DNA of 64,000 nucleotides from Desulfobacterales bacterium (GTDB lineage Bacteria > Desulfobacterota > Desulfobacteria > Desulfobacterales > Desulfobacteraceae): NCBI GenBank assembly GCA_022361395.1, contig JAKSAX010000320.1, positions 1 to 64,000 of the forward strand, in the 5' to 3' direction. The position numbers were made by a program, and so were the translations under genes. Within the stretch, counting starts at the first letter, position 1; every line of letters begins with the position of its first letter. Positions 48,472-58,328 of the stretch are shown here, piece by piece. The notes beneath the pieces are model-generated. The model saw nothing but the letters and a program-made list of their open reading frames with translations. It searched no databases and had not been told where the DNA came from.

Positions 48472-49914
48472 ATGAACCAGAAATCTTATAAAAAGCTGTG
48501 CATTGCAAATATTCTTAACGGGGTGTCCGACGGATTGTATAAGTATTCCAACCCCAGCCGGGTGGCTCTCCTGTTTGCCCCGGAGCCGGATGATCCTATC
48601 CAGGTTTTTGACCCCCAGGATTTACTGGGGGGGCATGAGACAAAACTGAATGAGGAGTTTCTAACCGGAGAGGAACTCTGGCGGGAACGGGTAAAACAGC
48701 AGATCAGTTCCCAGCCCAGGGGGCACCTGATACCTGACCGGGACCTGGATATGTCCGGCCTGATCTCTTTTGCCGGTGCCAGCAGTGAGTTTTTTTTCCA
48801 GGTCTGGTTTACCGAACATCATCCGGACCTGTGCTCCAGCCGGCCCACTGAAAAATGGCTTGAGCAGGCAGCCACCCTGCTGGCCCATGACTATAATTCC
48901 AGCAACACCCCGATCAACTCTTCTGATTATGTGCTGAAAAATTATGCGCTCCAGGCCATTGCAGACCACCTGGTGGATGAACGGAACCAACACCTGGGGT
49001 TTGATACAAAAATCCAGATTCCCAGTATTCTCAATCATATTCTGGCCATATCAAAGACAAAGGAAGAGGGGGCCTGGGCGCGCGGGATTTTATTCTTTAC
49101 TGATCCCACGACCATAAACAATATTGATTTTTTGACAAAGATCCAGCGTCACGAACGGCCTCTGGTAAGCAATATCAAGCATATCCGGAAACTGCTGGTG
49201 GGGGTGGAACGGTCGGACAGAAAGCTTGTATCCGACGGAAACACGATTATCGGCATCACTGATGCCGAGATTCCGGAATATGCCATTGCCGCCCATTTCA
49301 AGGGGGATTACGGTTTTCTCCGCATGGGAACCCAGAAGGTGGCCTCCTTTTCCGACGGGAATTTCCACTCATCCACCAGGGAGGCTAAAATGGTTGAGCT
49401 GGAGGAGATTCTTCTGGATTCCAACCTTCCCACCGAAGCGGCCGGAACCCTGTTCAACGTGGTGTCCGGCATGGTCCACAAGGCCGGGCATGCCCGGCAC
49501 GGGTGTACCCTGGTCATTGATATGAACGAAACCCCGCTGACATTATCCGGTCATGTACTGGAGCCGCCCTTAAGCCTTCTGGAGCCCAAAAATTATGACC
49601 TGGCTTCAGCCCTGATGCGTATTGACGGTGCCGTCCACCTGACCACCGATACCCGGATTCACGGATTTGCCTGCCTCCTTGACGGAAAGACCATATCCTG
49701 GGAGAATATGGCAAGGGGGGCAAGGTATAATTCCGCCCTGAGGTTTTCTGCAGCCACCCCCAAAGTAATTGTGGTGGTGGTTTCGGCAGACCGGCCGGTT
49801 TCAATTATTTACAACGGTATTGAACTGAATGCATTCTGCCGGTGGAAACCGGTGTACCAGTATATGCCTGAAATTATAACCCTGAAAAAACATCTGAACG
49901 GAGTGTTAATATGA
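48472..49914 (+). CDS. DisA_N/DAC (diadenylate cyclase)-domain protein with uncharacterised N-terminal region
   Basis: C-terminal LMRIDGAVHLTTDTRIHGFACLLDGK...ARGARYNSALRFSAATPKVIVVVVSADRPVSIIYNG resembles DAC DGA and RHR motif regions. Confidence 0.72.
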   Translation: MNQKSYKKLCIANILNGVSDGLYKYSNPSRVALLFAPEPDDPIQVFDPQDLLGGHETKLNEEFLTGEELWRERVKQQISSQPRGHLIPDRDLDMSGLISFAGASSEFFFQVWFTEHHPDLCSSRPTEKWLEQAATLLAHDYNSSNTPINSSDYVLKNYALQAIADHLVDERNQHLGFDTKIQIPSILNHILAISKTKEEGAWARGILFFTDPTTINNIDFLTKIQRHERPLVSNIKHIRKLLVGVERSDRKLVSDGNTIIGITDAEIPEYAIAAHFKGDYGFLRMGTQKVASFSDGNFHSSTREAKMVELEEILLDSNLPTEAAGTLFNVVSGMVHKAGHARHGCTLVIDMNETPLTLSGHVLEPPLSLLEPKNYDLASALMRIDGAVHLTTDTRIHGFACLLDGKTISWENMARGARYNSALRFSAATPKVIVVVVSADRPVSIIYNGIELNAFCRWKPVYQYMPEIITLKKHLNGVLI

Positions 49915-50210
49915 CCCACGATCACGACCACAGCCATTCCCACGAACACAGCCACTCCCATGGCCATTCCCACGGACACAGCCACTCCCACGAATCCGGC
50001 GTTGAAATGTCCATGGATGAGAAGTTAAAGACCTTGTTTGCCCATTGGATAGATCACAATGACAGCCATAAGGATAATTTTGTCTCCTGGGCGGCCAAAG
50101 CCAGGGAGGCCGGGCTTGAGGATGTGGCAGCATCTCTGGAGGAGGCCGGCAGCCTGTCCGGGCAGGTAACCGGAAAACTCAAGGAGGCCCTGGCCGGACT
50201 TAACGGCTAA
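49911..50210 (+). CDS. His-rich (putative metal-binding) small protein
   Basis: MTHDHDHSHSHEHSHSHGHSHGHSHSHES followed by ~70-aa helical domain; 4-nt ATGA overlap with the DAC gene. Confidence 0.78.
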   Translation: MTHDHDHSHSHEHSHSHGHSHGHSHSHESGVEMSMDEKLKTLFAHWIDHNDSHKDNFVSWAAKAREAGLEDVAASLEEAGSLSGQVTGKLKEALAGLNG

Positions 50211-50316
50211 CCCTGCGGGGAGATGGCCTGGGGTTAGACCAAAGCAGGGACTCCTTGCCAAGGGAAAAGGACCTGACCCTGCTTCCGGACCTAAATTTAT
50301 TCAATCCAGTATAAAT

Positions 50317-51309
50317 ATGACACAATTATCCATAGAAGAGATGGCCGGACAGCGGCTGATGCTGGGCTTTGACGGGCAGACCCTTAATGCCCGGCTCAAA
50401 TATCTCATAAAAGAGATAAAAACCGGTGGTATTATTCTGTTTAAACCCAATATTGAGTCCCCTGAACAATTGAAAACCCTTTGCGCCGATGCAAGGCAGT
50501 TTGCACTGGACTGCGGCCTGCCTGATCTTTTTATTGCGGTGGATCAGGAGGGAGGGGTGGTGGCGAGGCTGCGCCGCCCCTTTACGGAGTTCCCGGGCAA
50601 CCCCCATGTCCGCACCAGAGACCAGGCTGATGAGTTTGCCAGGGTGACGGCCGGAGAGCTCCTGGATATGGGGATCAACATGAACATGGCCCCTGTCCTG
50701 GATGTTGCGCCCGAAGGTGTGGACAGCATCATGAAAGAACGGGTGTTTCCCGGGGATGAAGATCTGGTTACCGAGCTGGGTGTCATGATGATACAGGGGT
50801 TCCAGAGGAAAAATATCATGGCTGTGGCCAAGCATTTCCCCGGCATCGGCCGGACGGTAAAGGATTCCCACTTTTCCCTGCCGGTCCTGGATGCCGGCCT
50901 TGCTGCCCTCAGGCAAAGCGATATCAAGCCCTTTGAAGCGGCCAGGGATGCCGGGGTGTCCGGTATCATGCTTTCCCATATTTCCTATCCCAGGCTGGAC
51001 AATACCTGGCAGGCGAGCCTGTCCCCTGCCATTGCCCGGGACCTTCTCCGCCGGGACCTCGGTTATGAAGGGCTGGTCATGACAGATGACCTGGATATGA
51101 AGGCCATCTCCCATGATATGGAGACCTGTATCCGTCAGATCATGATTTCAGAGATCGACCTGGCCCTGATTTGCCATTCCGGACCCAATATCCAAAAGGC
51201 CAGGGATGAGGTGGTCAGGCTGCTGGAAACAGATGCGGTTTTATTTGATCTGGGTAATGCTTCCGTCCGGAGAATCCTGGGTGCCAAAAAACGGTTTTTG
51301 CGGGGATGA
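50317..51309 (+). CDS. nagZ: Glycoside hydrolase family 3 beta-N-acetylhexosaminidase (NagZ-like)
   Basis: AVDQEGGVVARLRRPFTEFPG, AVAKHFPGIGRTVKDSHFSLP, VMTDDLDMKAI. Confidence 0.88.
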   Translation: MTQLSIEEMAGQRLMLGFDGQTLNARLKYLIKEIKTGGIILFKPNIESPEQLKTLCADARQFALDCGLPDLFIAVDQEGGVVARLRRPFTEFPGNPHVRTRDQADEFARVTAGELLDMGINMNMAPVLDVAPEGVDSIMKERVFPGDEDLVTELGVMMIQGFQRKNIMAVAKHFPGIGRTVKDSHFSLPVLDAGLAALRQSDIKPFEAARDAGVSGIMLSHISYPRLDNTWQASLSPAIARDLLRRDLGYEGLVMTDDLDMKAISHDMETCIRQIMISEIDLALICHSGPNIQKARDEVVRLLETDAVLFDLGNASVRRILGAKKRFLRG

Positions 51310-51333
51310 CCTACGCTTTCCGGCCGGGCTTGG

Positions 51334-52332
51334 TTAAATCCGGCTTCTGGAAAAGACATCTTGATCCGGGGTGCACAAATCATTGTTCCGGATCATGGTG
51401 AATCCCCGGGCCGCAATCATGGCGGCATTGTCTCCGCACAGGGACAGGGGAGGGGAAAAGACCTTTATTCTGTGGTTGCCGGCCCTTTTCTTAAGTTCAT
51501 TCACAAAGGTCTGATTGGCTGAAACGCCGCCGGCAATTCCGATCTGTCTGCATTTTTTCAGGCGGGCAGCCCGGATCAGTTTTTTGGACAGCACGTCAAT
51601 GACCGCTGCCTGGAATCCGGCTGCCACATCAGCCTGCTGTTCTTCATCCATCTCCGGATTCAGGTGAATATACCGGGCAACCGAGGATTTCAAGCCGCTG
51701 AAGCTGAAATCCAGGCTCTCCTTTTCCAGCATACTTCTTGGAAACTTGATCCGGCCGGGATCCCCGGCGTTTGCCAGCCTCTCAATCACAGGTCCGCCCG
51801 GATAGCCCAGGCCCATCATCTTGGAGACCTTGTCAAAAGCTTCCCCGGCAGCATCATCCCGGGTCTGGCCCAGCAGTTCAAATTGATGGGGGGAAGCCAC
51901 ATGGTAGATATTGGTGTGCCCGCCTGACACAACCAGGGCAATAAAGGGGAACTGCGGGGGCTTTTCAAGAAGCAGGAGTGAATAAATATGGGCTTCAAGG
52001 TGATTGACCCCTGCCAGGGGAAGATTCCTTGCCCATGCCAGAGCTTTGGCAAAGGAGAATCCCACAAGCAGGGCACCGATAAGGCCCGGCCCCCTGGTGG
52101 CGGCAATCCCGTCGATGCGGTCCAGGCTTATCCCTGCGTCACAGACAGCCTTGTCCACCACCGGTTCTATGGCTTCAATATGCATCCTTGAGGCAAGTTC
52201 CGGCACCACGCCTCCGTATTGGGCATGGGTCTCCACCTGGGAGGCAATAACGGATGAACGGATCTGCCTGCCGTTTTCCACTACGGCAGCAGCTGTTTCA
52301 TCACAGGATGATTCTATCCCGAGAATGATCAT
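51334..52332 (-). CDS. tsaD: tRNA N6-adenosine threonylcarbamoyltransferase
   Basis: ILGIESSCDETAAAVV, GVNHLEAHIYSLLL, VVSGGHTNIYHV, IAGGVSANQTF. Confidence 0.96.
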   Translation of the reverse strand: MIILGIESSCDETAAAVVENGRQIRSSVIASQVETHAQYGGVVPELASRMHIEAIEPVVDKAVCDAGISLDRIDGIAATRGPGLIGALLVGFSFAKALAWARNLPLAGVNHLEAHIYSLLLLEKPPQFPFIALVVSGGHTNIYHVASPHQFELLGQTRDDAAGEAFDKVSKMMGLGYPGGPVIERLANAGDPGRIKFPRSMLEKESLDFSFSGLKSSVARYIHLNPEMDEEQQADVAAGFQAAVIDVLSKKLIRAARLKKCRQIGIAGGVSANQTFVNELKKRAGNHRIKVFSPPLSLCGDNAAMIAARGFTMIRNNDLCTPDQDVFSRSRI

Positions 52333-52364
52333 GGGGTTAAATTGTACTGTCCCGGCGCCCGGAA

Positions 52365-53408
52365 TCAGACATACTGGGTCTGAACTTCATTGTTTTCCCT
52401 GGCAAGGATTTCCCCGATAAGGTAGGCTTTTTCATTCATGGCACCCAGGCGGTCCATGACCTCTTCCGCTGATTTTTCAGGCACCACGACAACCATGCCG
52501 ATACCGTTGTTAAAGGTCCGCTGCATATCCGTATCAGGCACATTGCCCTCCCGCTGGAGAATCTGGAAAACCTGGGGGATTTCCCAGGACCCTTTGTGAA
52601 TCACAGCCTTGCAGGCATCCGGAATGACCCGGATGATGTTTTCATCAATTCCGCCGCCGGTGATATGGACCAGGCCGTGTACCGGCAGGTCCCGGAGCAG
52701 GCTCAGGATGGTGGGAACATAAATAATGGTGGGCTTGAGCAGTTCTTCACCCAGTGTGGTGCCGAGATCAGGCATTTGGGTGGTTACATCATACTTGCAT
52801 TTATCAAAAAAGATTTTCCTGACAAGGGAAAACCCATTTGAATGGATACCGGATGAGGCAATGCCGATCAGCTTGTGGCCCGGCCGGATATAGGAACCGT
52901 CAATGATCTTGTCGTTGTCCACTATGCCGACGGAAAATCCGGACAGGTCATACTCGCCGTCCTGGTACATGCCGGGCATTTCCGCTGTCTCTCCGCCGAT
53001 CAGGGCACAGCCGGCCTGGTTGCATCCGTCGGCAATCCCTTTTATAATCTTTTCCGCTACTGAATTATCCAGGGCGCCCATGGCAAGGTAGTCCAGGAAA
53101 AACAGGGGTTTTGCACCCTGTACAATGATGTCGTTGACACACATGGCCACAAGATCAATCCCGATGGTATCGTGTTTGTCCATCTGAAAGGCGACTTTCA
53201 GCTTGGTGCCCACACCGTCTGTGGCACTGACCAGCACCGGATTGGAAATATTTGCCAGATTCAGGGAAAAGAGCCCGCCGAATCCGCCTATTTCACCCAT
53301 GACCCCTGATCTGGGTGTGGATTTTGCGATGTCTTTTATCCGGTCTACCAAACGGTTGGCTTTATCAATATCAACACCGGAATCTGCATATGTCAAAGAA
53401 TCATTCAT
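52365..53408 (-). CDS. purM: Phosphoribosylformylglycinamidine cyclo-ligase
   Basis: YADSGVDIDKANRLVDRIKDIAKSTPRSGVMGEIGGFGGLF, ATDGVGTKLKVAF, HITGGGIDENIIRVIPD. Confidence 0.96.
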   Translation of the reverse strand: MNDSLTYADSGVDIDKANRLVDRIKDIAKSTPRSGVMGEIGGFGGLFSLNLANISNPVLVSATDGVGTKLKVAFQMDKHDTIGIDLVAMCVNDIIVQGAKPLFFLDYLAMGALDNSVAEKIIKGIADGCNQAGCALIGGETAEMPGMYQDGEYDLSGFSVGIVDNDKIIDGSYIRPGHKLIGIASSGIHSNGFSLVRKIFFDKCKYDVTTQMPDLGTTLGEELLKPTIIYVPTILSLLRDLPVHGLVHITGGGIDENIIRVIPDACKAVIHKGSWEIPQVFQILQREGNVPDTDMQRTFNNGIGMVVVVPEKSAEEVMDRLGAMNEKAYLIGEILARENNEVQTQYV

Positions 53409-53582
53409 TTAAATTCACCTTATGGAATTATGAAAAGAATTAGGGTTCTCTAAAATCCATCAATGATAAACCCAAAAGACCGTAAAAGTCAAAAGATTTT
53501 TGACATGAAGCCGCATATGCTGTATCTAAATTATTTTAAACTTAGGACTGATTTTCGAAGAGATAACGGAGATAAAAATTCG

Positions 53583-54896
53583 ATGGAAACAATCAATATT
53601 GGAATCGTGGGTTACGGTGTTGTCGGCGCCGGTGTTGCCAAATTACTCAAGCTTAAAAAACAGTTGCTTGAGGCCAGGACCGGCGCCTTGTTAAATCTGA
53701 AAACCATTGCTGATATTGATATTGAAACCGACAGGGGGATCGAACTCGGAGAGACTGCCCTGGTCCGGGATGCCATGCAGGTAATTGATGACCCTGACAT
53801 TGATATTGTGGTGGAGCTCATCGGCGGTGACACCATTGCCAAAGACTTTACCCTGAAGGCCCTTGAGAACAAAAAACATGTGGTGACAGCCAACAAGGCG
53901 CTTCTGGCCGGCCACGGAAACGAACTGGTCCGGACCGCCCGCCTCAACCAGGTGGACCTGGCATTTGAGGCCTCCTGCGGGGGGTGTATGCCCATCATCA
54001 AGTCTCTTAGGGAATCCCTGGTGGCCAATGATATTAATTCCATGTCTGCCATTCTTAACGGGACCTGTAACTATATCCTGACCAAAATATCCCAGGATGG
54101 GTCCGAGTTTGAGGAGGTGCTGAAAAAGGCACAGGAACTCGGGTTTGCCGAGGCTGAACCCTCCCTGGATGTGGATGGTCACGATACGGCGCACAAGCTT
54201 GCCATCCTCAACTCCCTGGCCCACGGCATGGAGATAAACCTGGAAAACATCCATGTGGAAGGCATCCGGAATATTACTCCCGTGGACATTGAATTTGCCC
54301 GGGATTTCGGATACACCATTAAGCTTCTGGCCATCAGTAAGATACATGACGAGCACGTGGAGGCAAGGGTACACCCCACAATGATCACAAAGTCCAATCC
54401 TCTGTCCCATGTGGATCATTCCATGAATGCCATTGCCATTGACGCCGACGCCACAGGAAAAACCATGCTGTACGGCCACGGGGCCGGAATGATGCCCACA
54501 GCCTCTGCAGTACTCAGCGACATTGCCGACATAGCCAGGAATATTATTGCAAAAACCAAACGCCGGGTCCCTATCTTAGGATACCCGGAAGAGAATATCC
54601 GCCCGATTCCCATCCTGCCAATGGCTGAGTTGTTCACCCGGTATTACCTGAGGTTTGAGGCCCAGGATCATCCCGGTGTGCTGGCAAAGATCTCCGGAAT
54701 CCTGGGAGAAAACCAGATCAGTATCAAGTCAGTCCACCAGAAGGGCCGCCAGAGCAACGGCAAAGTACCGGTGGTTATGATCAGTCACCGGGCCAAGGAA
54801 CTCTGGGTGCAGACGGCCCTGTCACAGATTGCGGCCACAGATTCCGTGGTCGGGGAACCCGTTGTCATCCGTATCGAAGAGGATGAGCAGGACTAA
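53583..54896 (+). CDS. hom: Homoserine dehydrogenase with ACT domain
   Basis: INIGIVGYGVVGAGVAKLLK, VTANKALLAGHG, FEASCGGCMPIIKSLRESL, NGTCNYILTKIS. Confidence 0.95.
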   Translation: METINIGIVGYGVVGAGVAKLLKLKKQLLEARTGALLNLKTIADIDIETDRGIELGETALVRDAMQVIDDPDIDIVVELIGGDTIAKDFTLKALENKKHVVTANKALLAGHGNELVRTARLNQVDLAFEASCGGCMPIIKSLRESLVANDINSMSAILNGTCNYILTKISQDGSEFEEVLKKAQELGFAEAEPSLDVDGHDTAHKLAILNSLAHGMEINLENIHVEGIRNITPVDIEFARDFGYTIKLLAISKIHDEHVEARVHPTMITKSNPLSHVDHSMNAIAIDADATGKTMLYGHGAGMMPTASAVLSDIADIARNIIAKTKRRVPILGYPEENIRPIPILPMAELFTRYYLRFEAQDHPGVLAKISGILGENQISIKSVHQKGRQSNGKVPVVMISHRAKELWVQTALSQIAATDSVVGEPVVIRIEEDEQD

Positions 54897-54975
54897 GCCG
54901 GATATGTTCCGAGCCGAAATTATCTTAAGTGCCGGGGAACGCTAGATTGAAAAAACAAACTGGAGTAGGTAAAAA

Positions 54976-55581
54976 ATGAAGATACTTGTTGCAGATCTGG
55001 AAGGGGTATTTCTGCCTGAAATCTGGATCAATGTGGCCCTGAAAACGGGAATAGAGGAACTCAAGCTGACCACAAGGGATATCAGCGACTACGATGAACT
55101 CATGACAAGACGCCTCTCGATTCTGGAGGAGAACAACCTGACCCTTAAGGATATCCAGGATGTGATTGCCACGCTGGATCCCCTTGAAGGGGCAAAGGAT
55201 ATGCTGGACTGGATCAGGGAACGCTCCCAGATCATTATTCTCTCGGATACTTTTGAAGAGTTTGCAGGGCCGCTCATGGCCAAACTGGGATATCCGGCCC
55301 TGCTCTGTCACAACCTCACCGTGGACGGGCAGGGAAAGATAACAGCGTACAACCTGAGAATCGACAACCAGAAAACCCGGGCGGTTAAAGCATTGCAGGG
55401 CCTTAACTACCACGTGATCGCTTTTGGGGACTCCTATAATGACACCGGCATGATCCAGGCCGCAGACCAGGGCTTCTTCTTTAAACCGCCGGAATCCATA
55501 AAAGATGACTTCCCCGGCATTCCCATTACCCGGAATTACGACGAACTCAAATCCATGATTGCCAAAACCCTGGAAGGCTAA
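54976..55581 (+). CDS. thrH: Bifunctional phosphoserine phosphatase/homoserine phosphotransferase
   Basis: MKILVADLEGVFLPEIWINVALKTGIEELKLTTRDISDYDELMTRRL; HAD motifs (LSDTFEEF, GDSYNDTGM); adjacent to hom. Confidence 0.9.
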   Translation: MKILVADLEGVFLPEIWINVALKTGIEELKLTTRDISDYDELMTRRLSILEENNLTLKDIQDVIATLDPLEGAKDMLDWIRERSQIIILSDTFEEFAGPLMAKLGYPALLCHNLTVDGQGKITAYNLRIDNQKTRAVKALQGLNYHVIAFGDSYNDTGMIQAADQGFFFKPPESIKDDFPGIPITRNYDELKSMIAKTLEG

Positions 55582-55584
55582 TAC

Positions 55585-56556
55585 ATGCCAATGGTTGATA
55601 TTGACAGCTTTAAGAATATCCGGGCCATGGTCATCGGGGACCTGATGATTGATGAATACCTGTGGGGCAGTGTGGACCGCATCTCACCTGAAGCGCCTGT
55701 GCCGGTGGTTGCGGTTGAAACAGAGAGCCAGACACTGGGCGGTGCCGGAAACGTTATCAATAATCTCGTGGCCATGGGGGCCAAGGTCTTTGCCATTGGC
55801 ACGGCAGGTACGGGCAAGGCCGGGCAGATGATTTTTAAAAAGCTTGAAGATTCAGGCGTGGAAACCTCGGGTATTGTCAGTGAACCCCAACGGCCCACCA
55901 CCCGTAAAACCCGCGTCATTGCATCCAACCAGCAGGTGCTCCGCATAGACAAGGAGATCAAGCGGCGGATCAACAACCGGACGCTGGACAGGCTCACAAG
56001 GATCATAACCAGCCAGATACAGAGTGTGGATCTCATCATCATTTCCGACTATGACAAGGGGCTTGTCACCCGTGAGCTGGTGGCGCGCACCGTTGACCTT
56101 GCGCGGTCGCACAAGGTGCTGACCCTGGCAGATCCAAAATCCCTGGATTTTACCAAATACACCGGGGTCTCTGTTCTGACACCCAATAAAAAAGAGGCCG
56201 GTCTTGCCGCCAACATGGATATCCTCACAGACGAGGACCTTGAGGCCGCCTCCCGGAAAATAATGGCCCAGGCCTCTCTCCGGCGGCTCCTGATTACCTG
56301 CGGCAAGGACGGCATGGGATTGTTTGAACAGGGAAAGCCCTCACGGACCATTGCATCCAAGGCCAGGCAGGTATTTGATGTCTCCGGTGCCGGTGACACG
56401 GTTATCTCCCTTCTGGGCCTGGGACTGGCCAGCGGCGCCGGCTTTGAAGCCGCTGCAGGTGCAGCCAATGCCGCCGCCGGTATTGTGGTTGCAAAGGTCG
56501 GAACGGCAACCGCCTCCATTGATGAATTAAAACAGGTTCTTGAAACAAATGTTTGA
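55585..56556 (+). CDS. rfaE1: D-glycero-beta-D-manno-heptose-7-phosphate kinase
   Basis: PfkB family; MVIGDLMIDEYLWGSVDRISPEAPVPVV, GGAGNVINNLVAMGA, VFDVSGAGDTVISLL. Confidence 0.93.
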   Translation: MPMVDIDSFKNIRAMVIGDLMIDEYLWGSVDRISPEAPVPVVAVETESQTLGGAGNVINNLVAMGAKVFAIGTAGTGKAGQMIFKKLEDSGVETSGIVSEPQRPTTRKTRVIASNQQVLRIDKEIKRRINNRTLDRLTRIITSQIQSVDLIIISDYDKGLVTRELVARTVDLARSHKVLTLADPKSLDFTKYTGVSVLTPNKKEAGLAANMDILTDEDLEAASRKIMAQASLRRLLITCGKDGMGLFEQGKPSRTIASKARQVFDVSGAGDTVISLLGLGLASGAGFEAAAGAANAAAGIVVAKVGTATASIDELKQVLETNV

Positions 56557-56615
56557 ACTTTGTGAAAATATTCCTTGACTTAAAGCCGGTTTTCCCATAT
56601 ATTGCGTTTCGTTGT

Positions 56616-56692
<77 letters not shown>

Positions 56693-56700
56693 AAAAAATA

Positions 56701-56728
56701 AAAGCCTTGTTCTGCAAGGCTTTTTTTA
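56701..56728 (+). terminator. Rho-independent terminator after tRNA
   Basis: AAGCCTTG-ttctg-CAAGGCTTTTTTT. Confidence 0.85.
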
Positions 56729-56888
56729 TTATACAAGGCCCCTGTTTTTTGTACTTTGTCTCAACTAACACAAAGCTGCAAAAGGCAGGGGTTTTATGAT
56801 TTCCGGCAAGGGAATTCTTCTGCATTGATTGAGGCTTCGGCCTGTGGTATCTTATTAAGCGTACCCCTCACCATACACAGGAGGTTCT

Positions 56889-57236
56889 ATGCAAATTTCC
56901 ATTAATTTTAGGAACATTAACTCATCAGAATCCTTAAAATCCCACATCCATGAAAAGTTTGACAGGTTGGACAAAATGCTTGATGCCCCGGCTGAAACAC
57001 ATATTGTTTTATCTGTCGAGAAATTGCGAAATATTGCTGAAATCAATCTGACAAGTGATAAAATTAAAATTCATGCAAAAGAAGAGGCTGAGAACAATAT
57101 GTACTCAGCCATTGACACCCTTTCAGATAAGGTAAAAATACAGATCAGAAAATTCAAGGATAAACAGCGGCGGCACCTGGCCGGTGACAAGCAGAGCATA
57201 AAAGCGGATATGATGGACAATATGAAGAGTGCGTAA
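56889..57236 (+). CDS. hpf: Ribosome hibernation promoting factor (HPF/RaiA family, short form)
   Basis: MQISINFRNINSSESLKSHIHEKFDRLDKMLD...AEENNMYSAIDTLSDKVKIQIRKFKDKQRRH. Confidence 0.88.
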   Translation: MQISINFRNINSSESLKSHIHEKFDRLDKMLDAPAETHIVLSVEKLRNIAEINLTSDKIKIHAKEEAENNMYSAIDTLSDKVKIQIRKFKDKQRRHLAGDKQSIKADMMDNMKSA

Positions 57237-57480
57237 CATTCGTCCGGAATTGCCTTTTGTCCCGGTTCAACCCACTGTTGGGCCGGGATAGACAAAAGCC
57301 CCCTGACACTGCAGCATCGTCTGAACATTACGGGATAATCCCTGTGTCTTGCTGTGCCCCGGTTTCGCCGGGGCAAATGACAGGGTGCGCCCGGGAGATA
57401 CCGGGAAACACACCGGGTGGAGAGGCCGGGGAGTCCGGGTTTGCCGGGCAGTTTTCCGGTGTTAACCAAAGAGGCCGCAG

Positions 57481-58257
57481 GTGAACATGGCTTTCTCTTT
57501 CACCCATATCAGTGAAGAAAAGAGACTGAAGATCCGGTTTGCCCGGGAGATGGAATTTTTTTTGGCCCGGCGGAATAAGGGGATCCCCCTTGTCCATGAT
57601 GTCCGCCGCAGGGCATCTGTAAAAGATATTATCGAATCCTTTGGCGTTCCCCACACCGAAATTATGGCGATTGGATTTAACGGGGTACCTGTTGATTTTT
57701 CATTTGTTCCCGGGCATGGGGGAGAGCTTGTGGTGGCTGCTGTGGAACCGCCTTTTGATGTGACTGCAGATCACCTGCTGAGGCCTGCCCTGAAACAGGT
57801 TAAATTCATAGCTGATCTGAATGTGCTCAAACTTGGACGGTACCTGTTGCTGCTCGGTTTTGACGTCAGTCTGGCACGGCAGCTGACCGATGGTGAGATC
57901 GCGGCAGCGGCCGGGAAGGAGAGGCGGATTGTACTGACCCGGGATACCCGGCTGCTGTACCGGAAAAAAATAGAGTTTGCCCGGCGGATAAGGGCGTCAC
58001 AGCCCATGGTGCAGTTAAAGGAGACCCTTGAATTTTTCGGGTTGATCCCTGATCCCGGGCTGTTTTTTACCCGGTGCACTGCCTGCAACCTGGTCCTTAC
58101 CCCGGTTGCGAAGGCAGATATTGATCTAAGGCTTGAGCCGAAAACCCGGAAGTACTTCAATCATTTTCTGACCTGTCCGGGGTGTGATCAGATTTTCTGG
58201 AGAGGGTCCCATTATGAAGCGGTTCAAAGCCGGTTCCGGGCCGCCGGTATCTTTTAA
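57481..58257 (+). CDS. Mut7-C RNAse-domain protein with N-terminal ubiquitin-like fold
   Basis: FIADLNVLKLGRYLLLLGFDV, IVLTRDTRLLYRKK, CTACNLVL...CPGCDQIFWRGSHYEAV. Confidence 0.88.
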   Translation: MNMAFSFTHISEEKRLKIRFAREMEFFLARRNKGIPLVHDVRRRASVKDIIESFGVPHTEIMAIGFNGVPVDFSFVPGHGGELVVAAVEPPFDVTADHLLRPALKQVKFIADLNVLKLGRYLLLLGFDVSLARQLTDGEIAAAAGKERRIVLTRDTRLLYRKKIEFARRIRASQPMVQLKETLEFFGLIPDPGLFFTRCTACNLVLTPVAKADIDLRLEPKTRKYFNHFLTCPGCDQIFWRGSHYEAVQSRFRAAGIF

Positions 58258-58328
58258 AAAGCCATTGATTTTAGAAGGGGCGCTGATATAATACGGTTTT
58301 GATCCACCCTGATATTTGTTGAGGCACT

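Noticed and set aside
49915-50010. CAC/CAT-rich tandem hexamer-like DNA repeat
   Set aside because: Fully explained by the His-rich coding sequence; not an independent satellite or CRISPR-like array.
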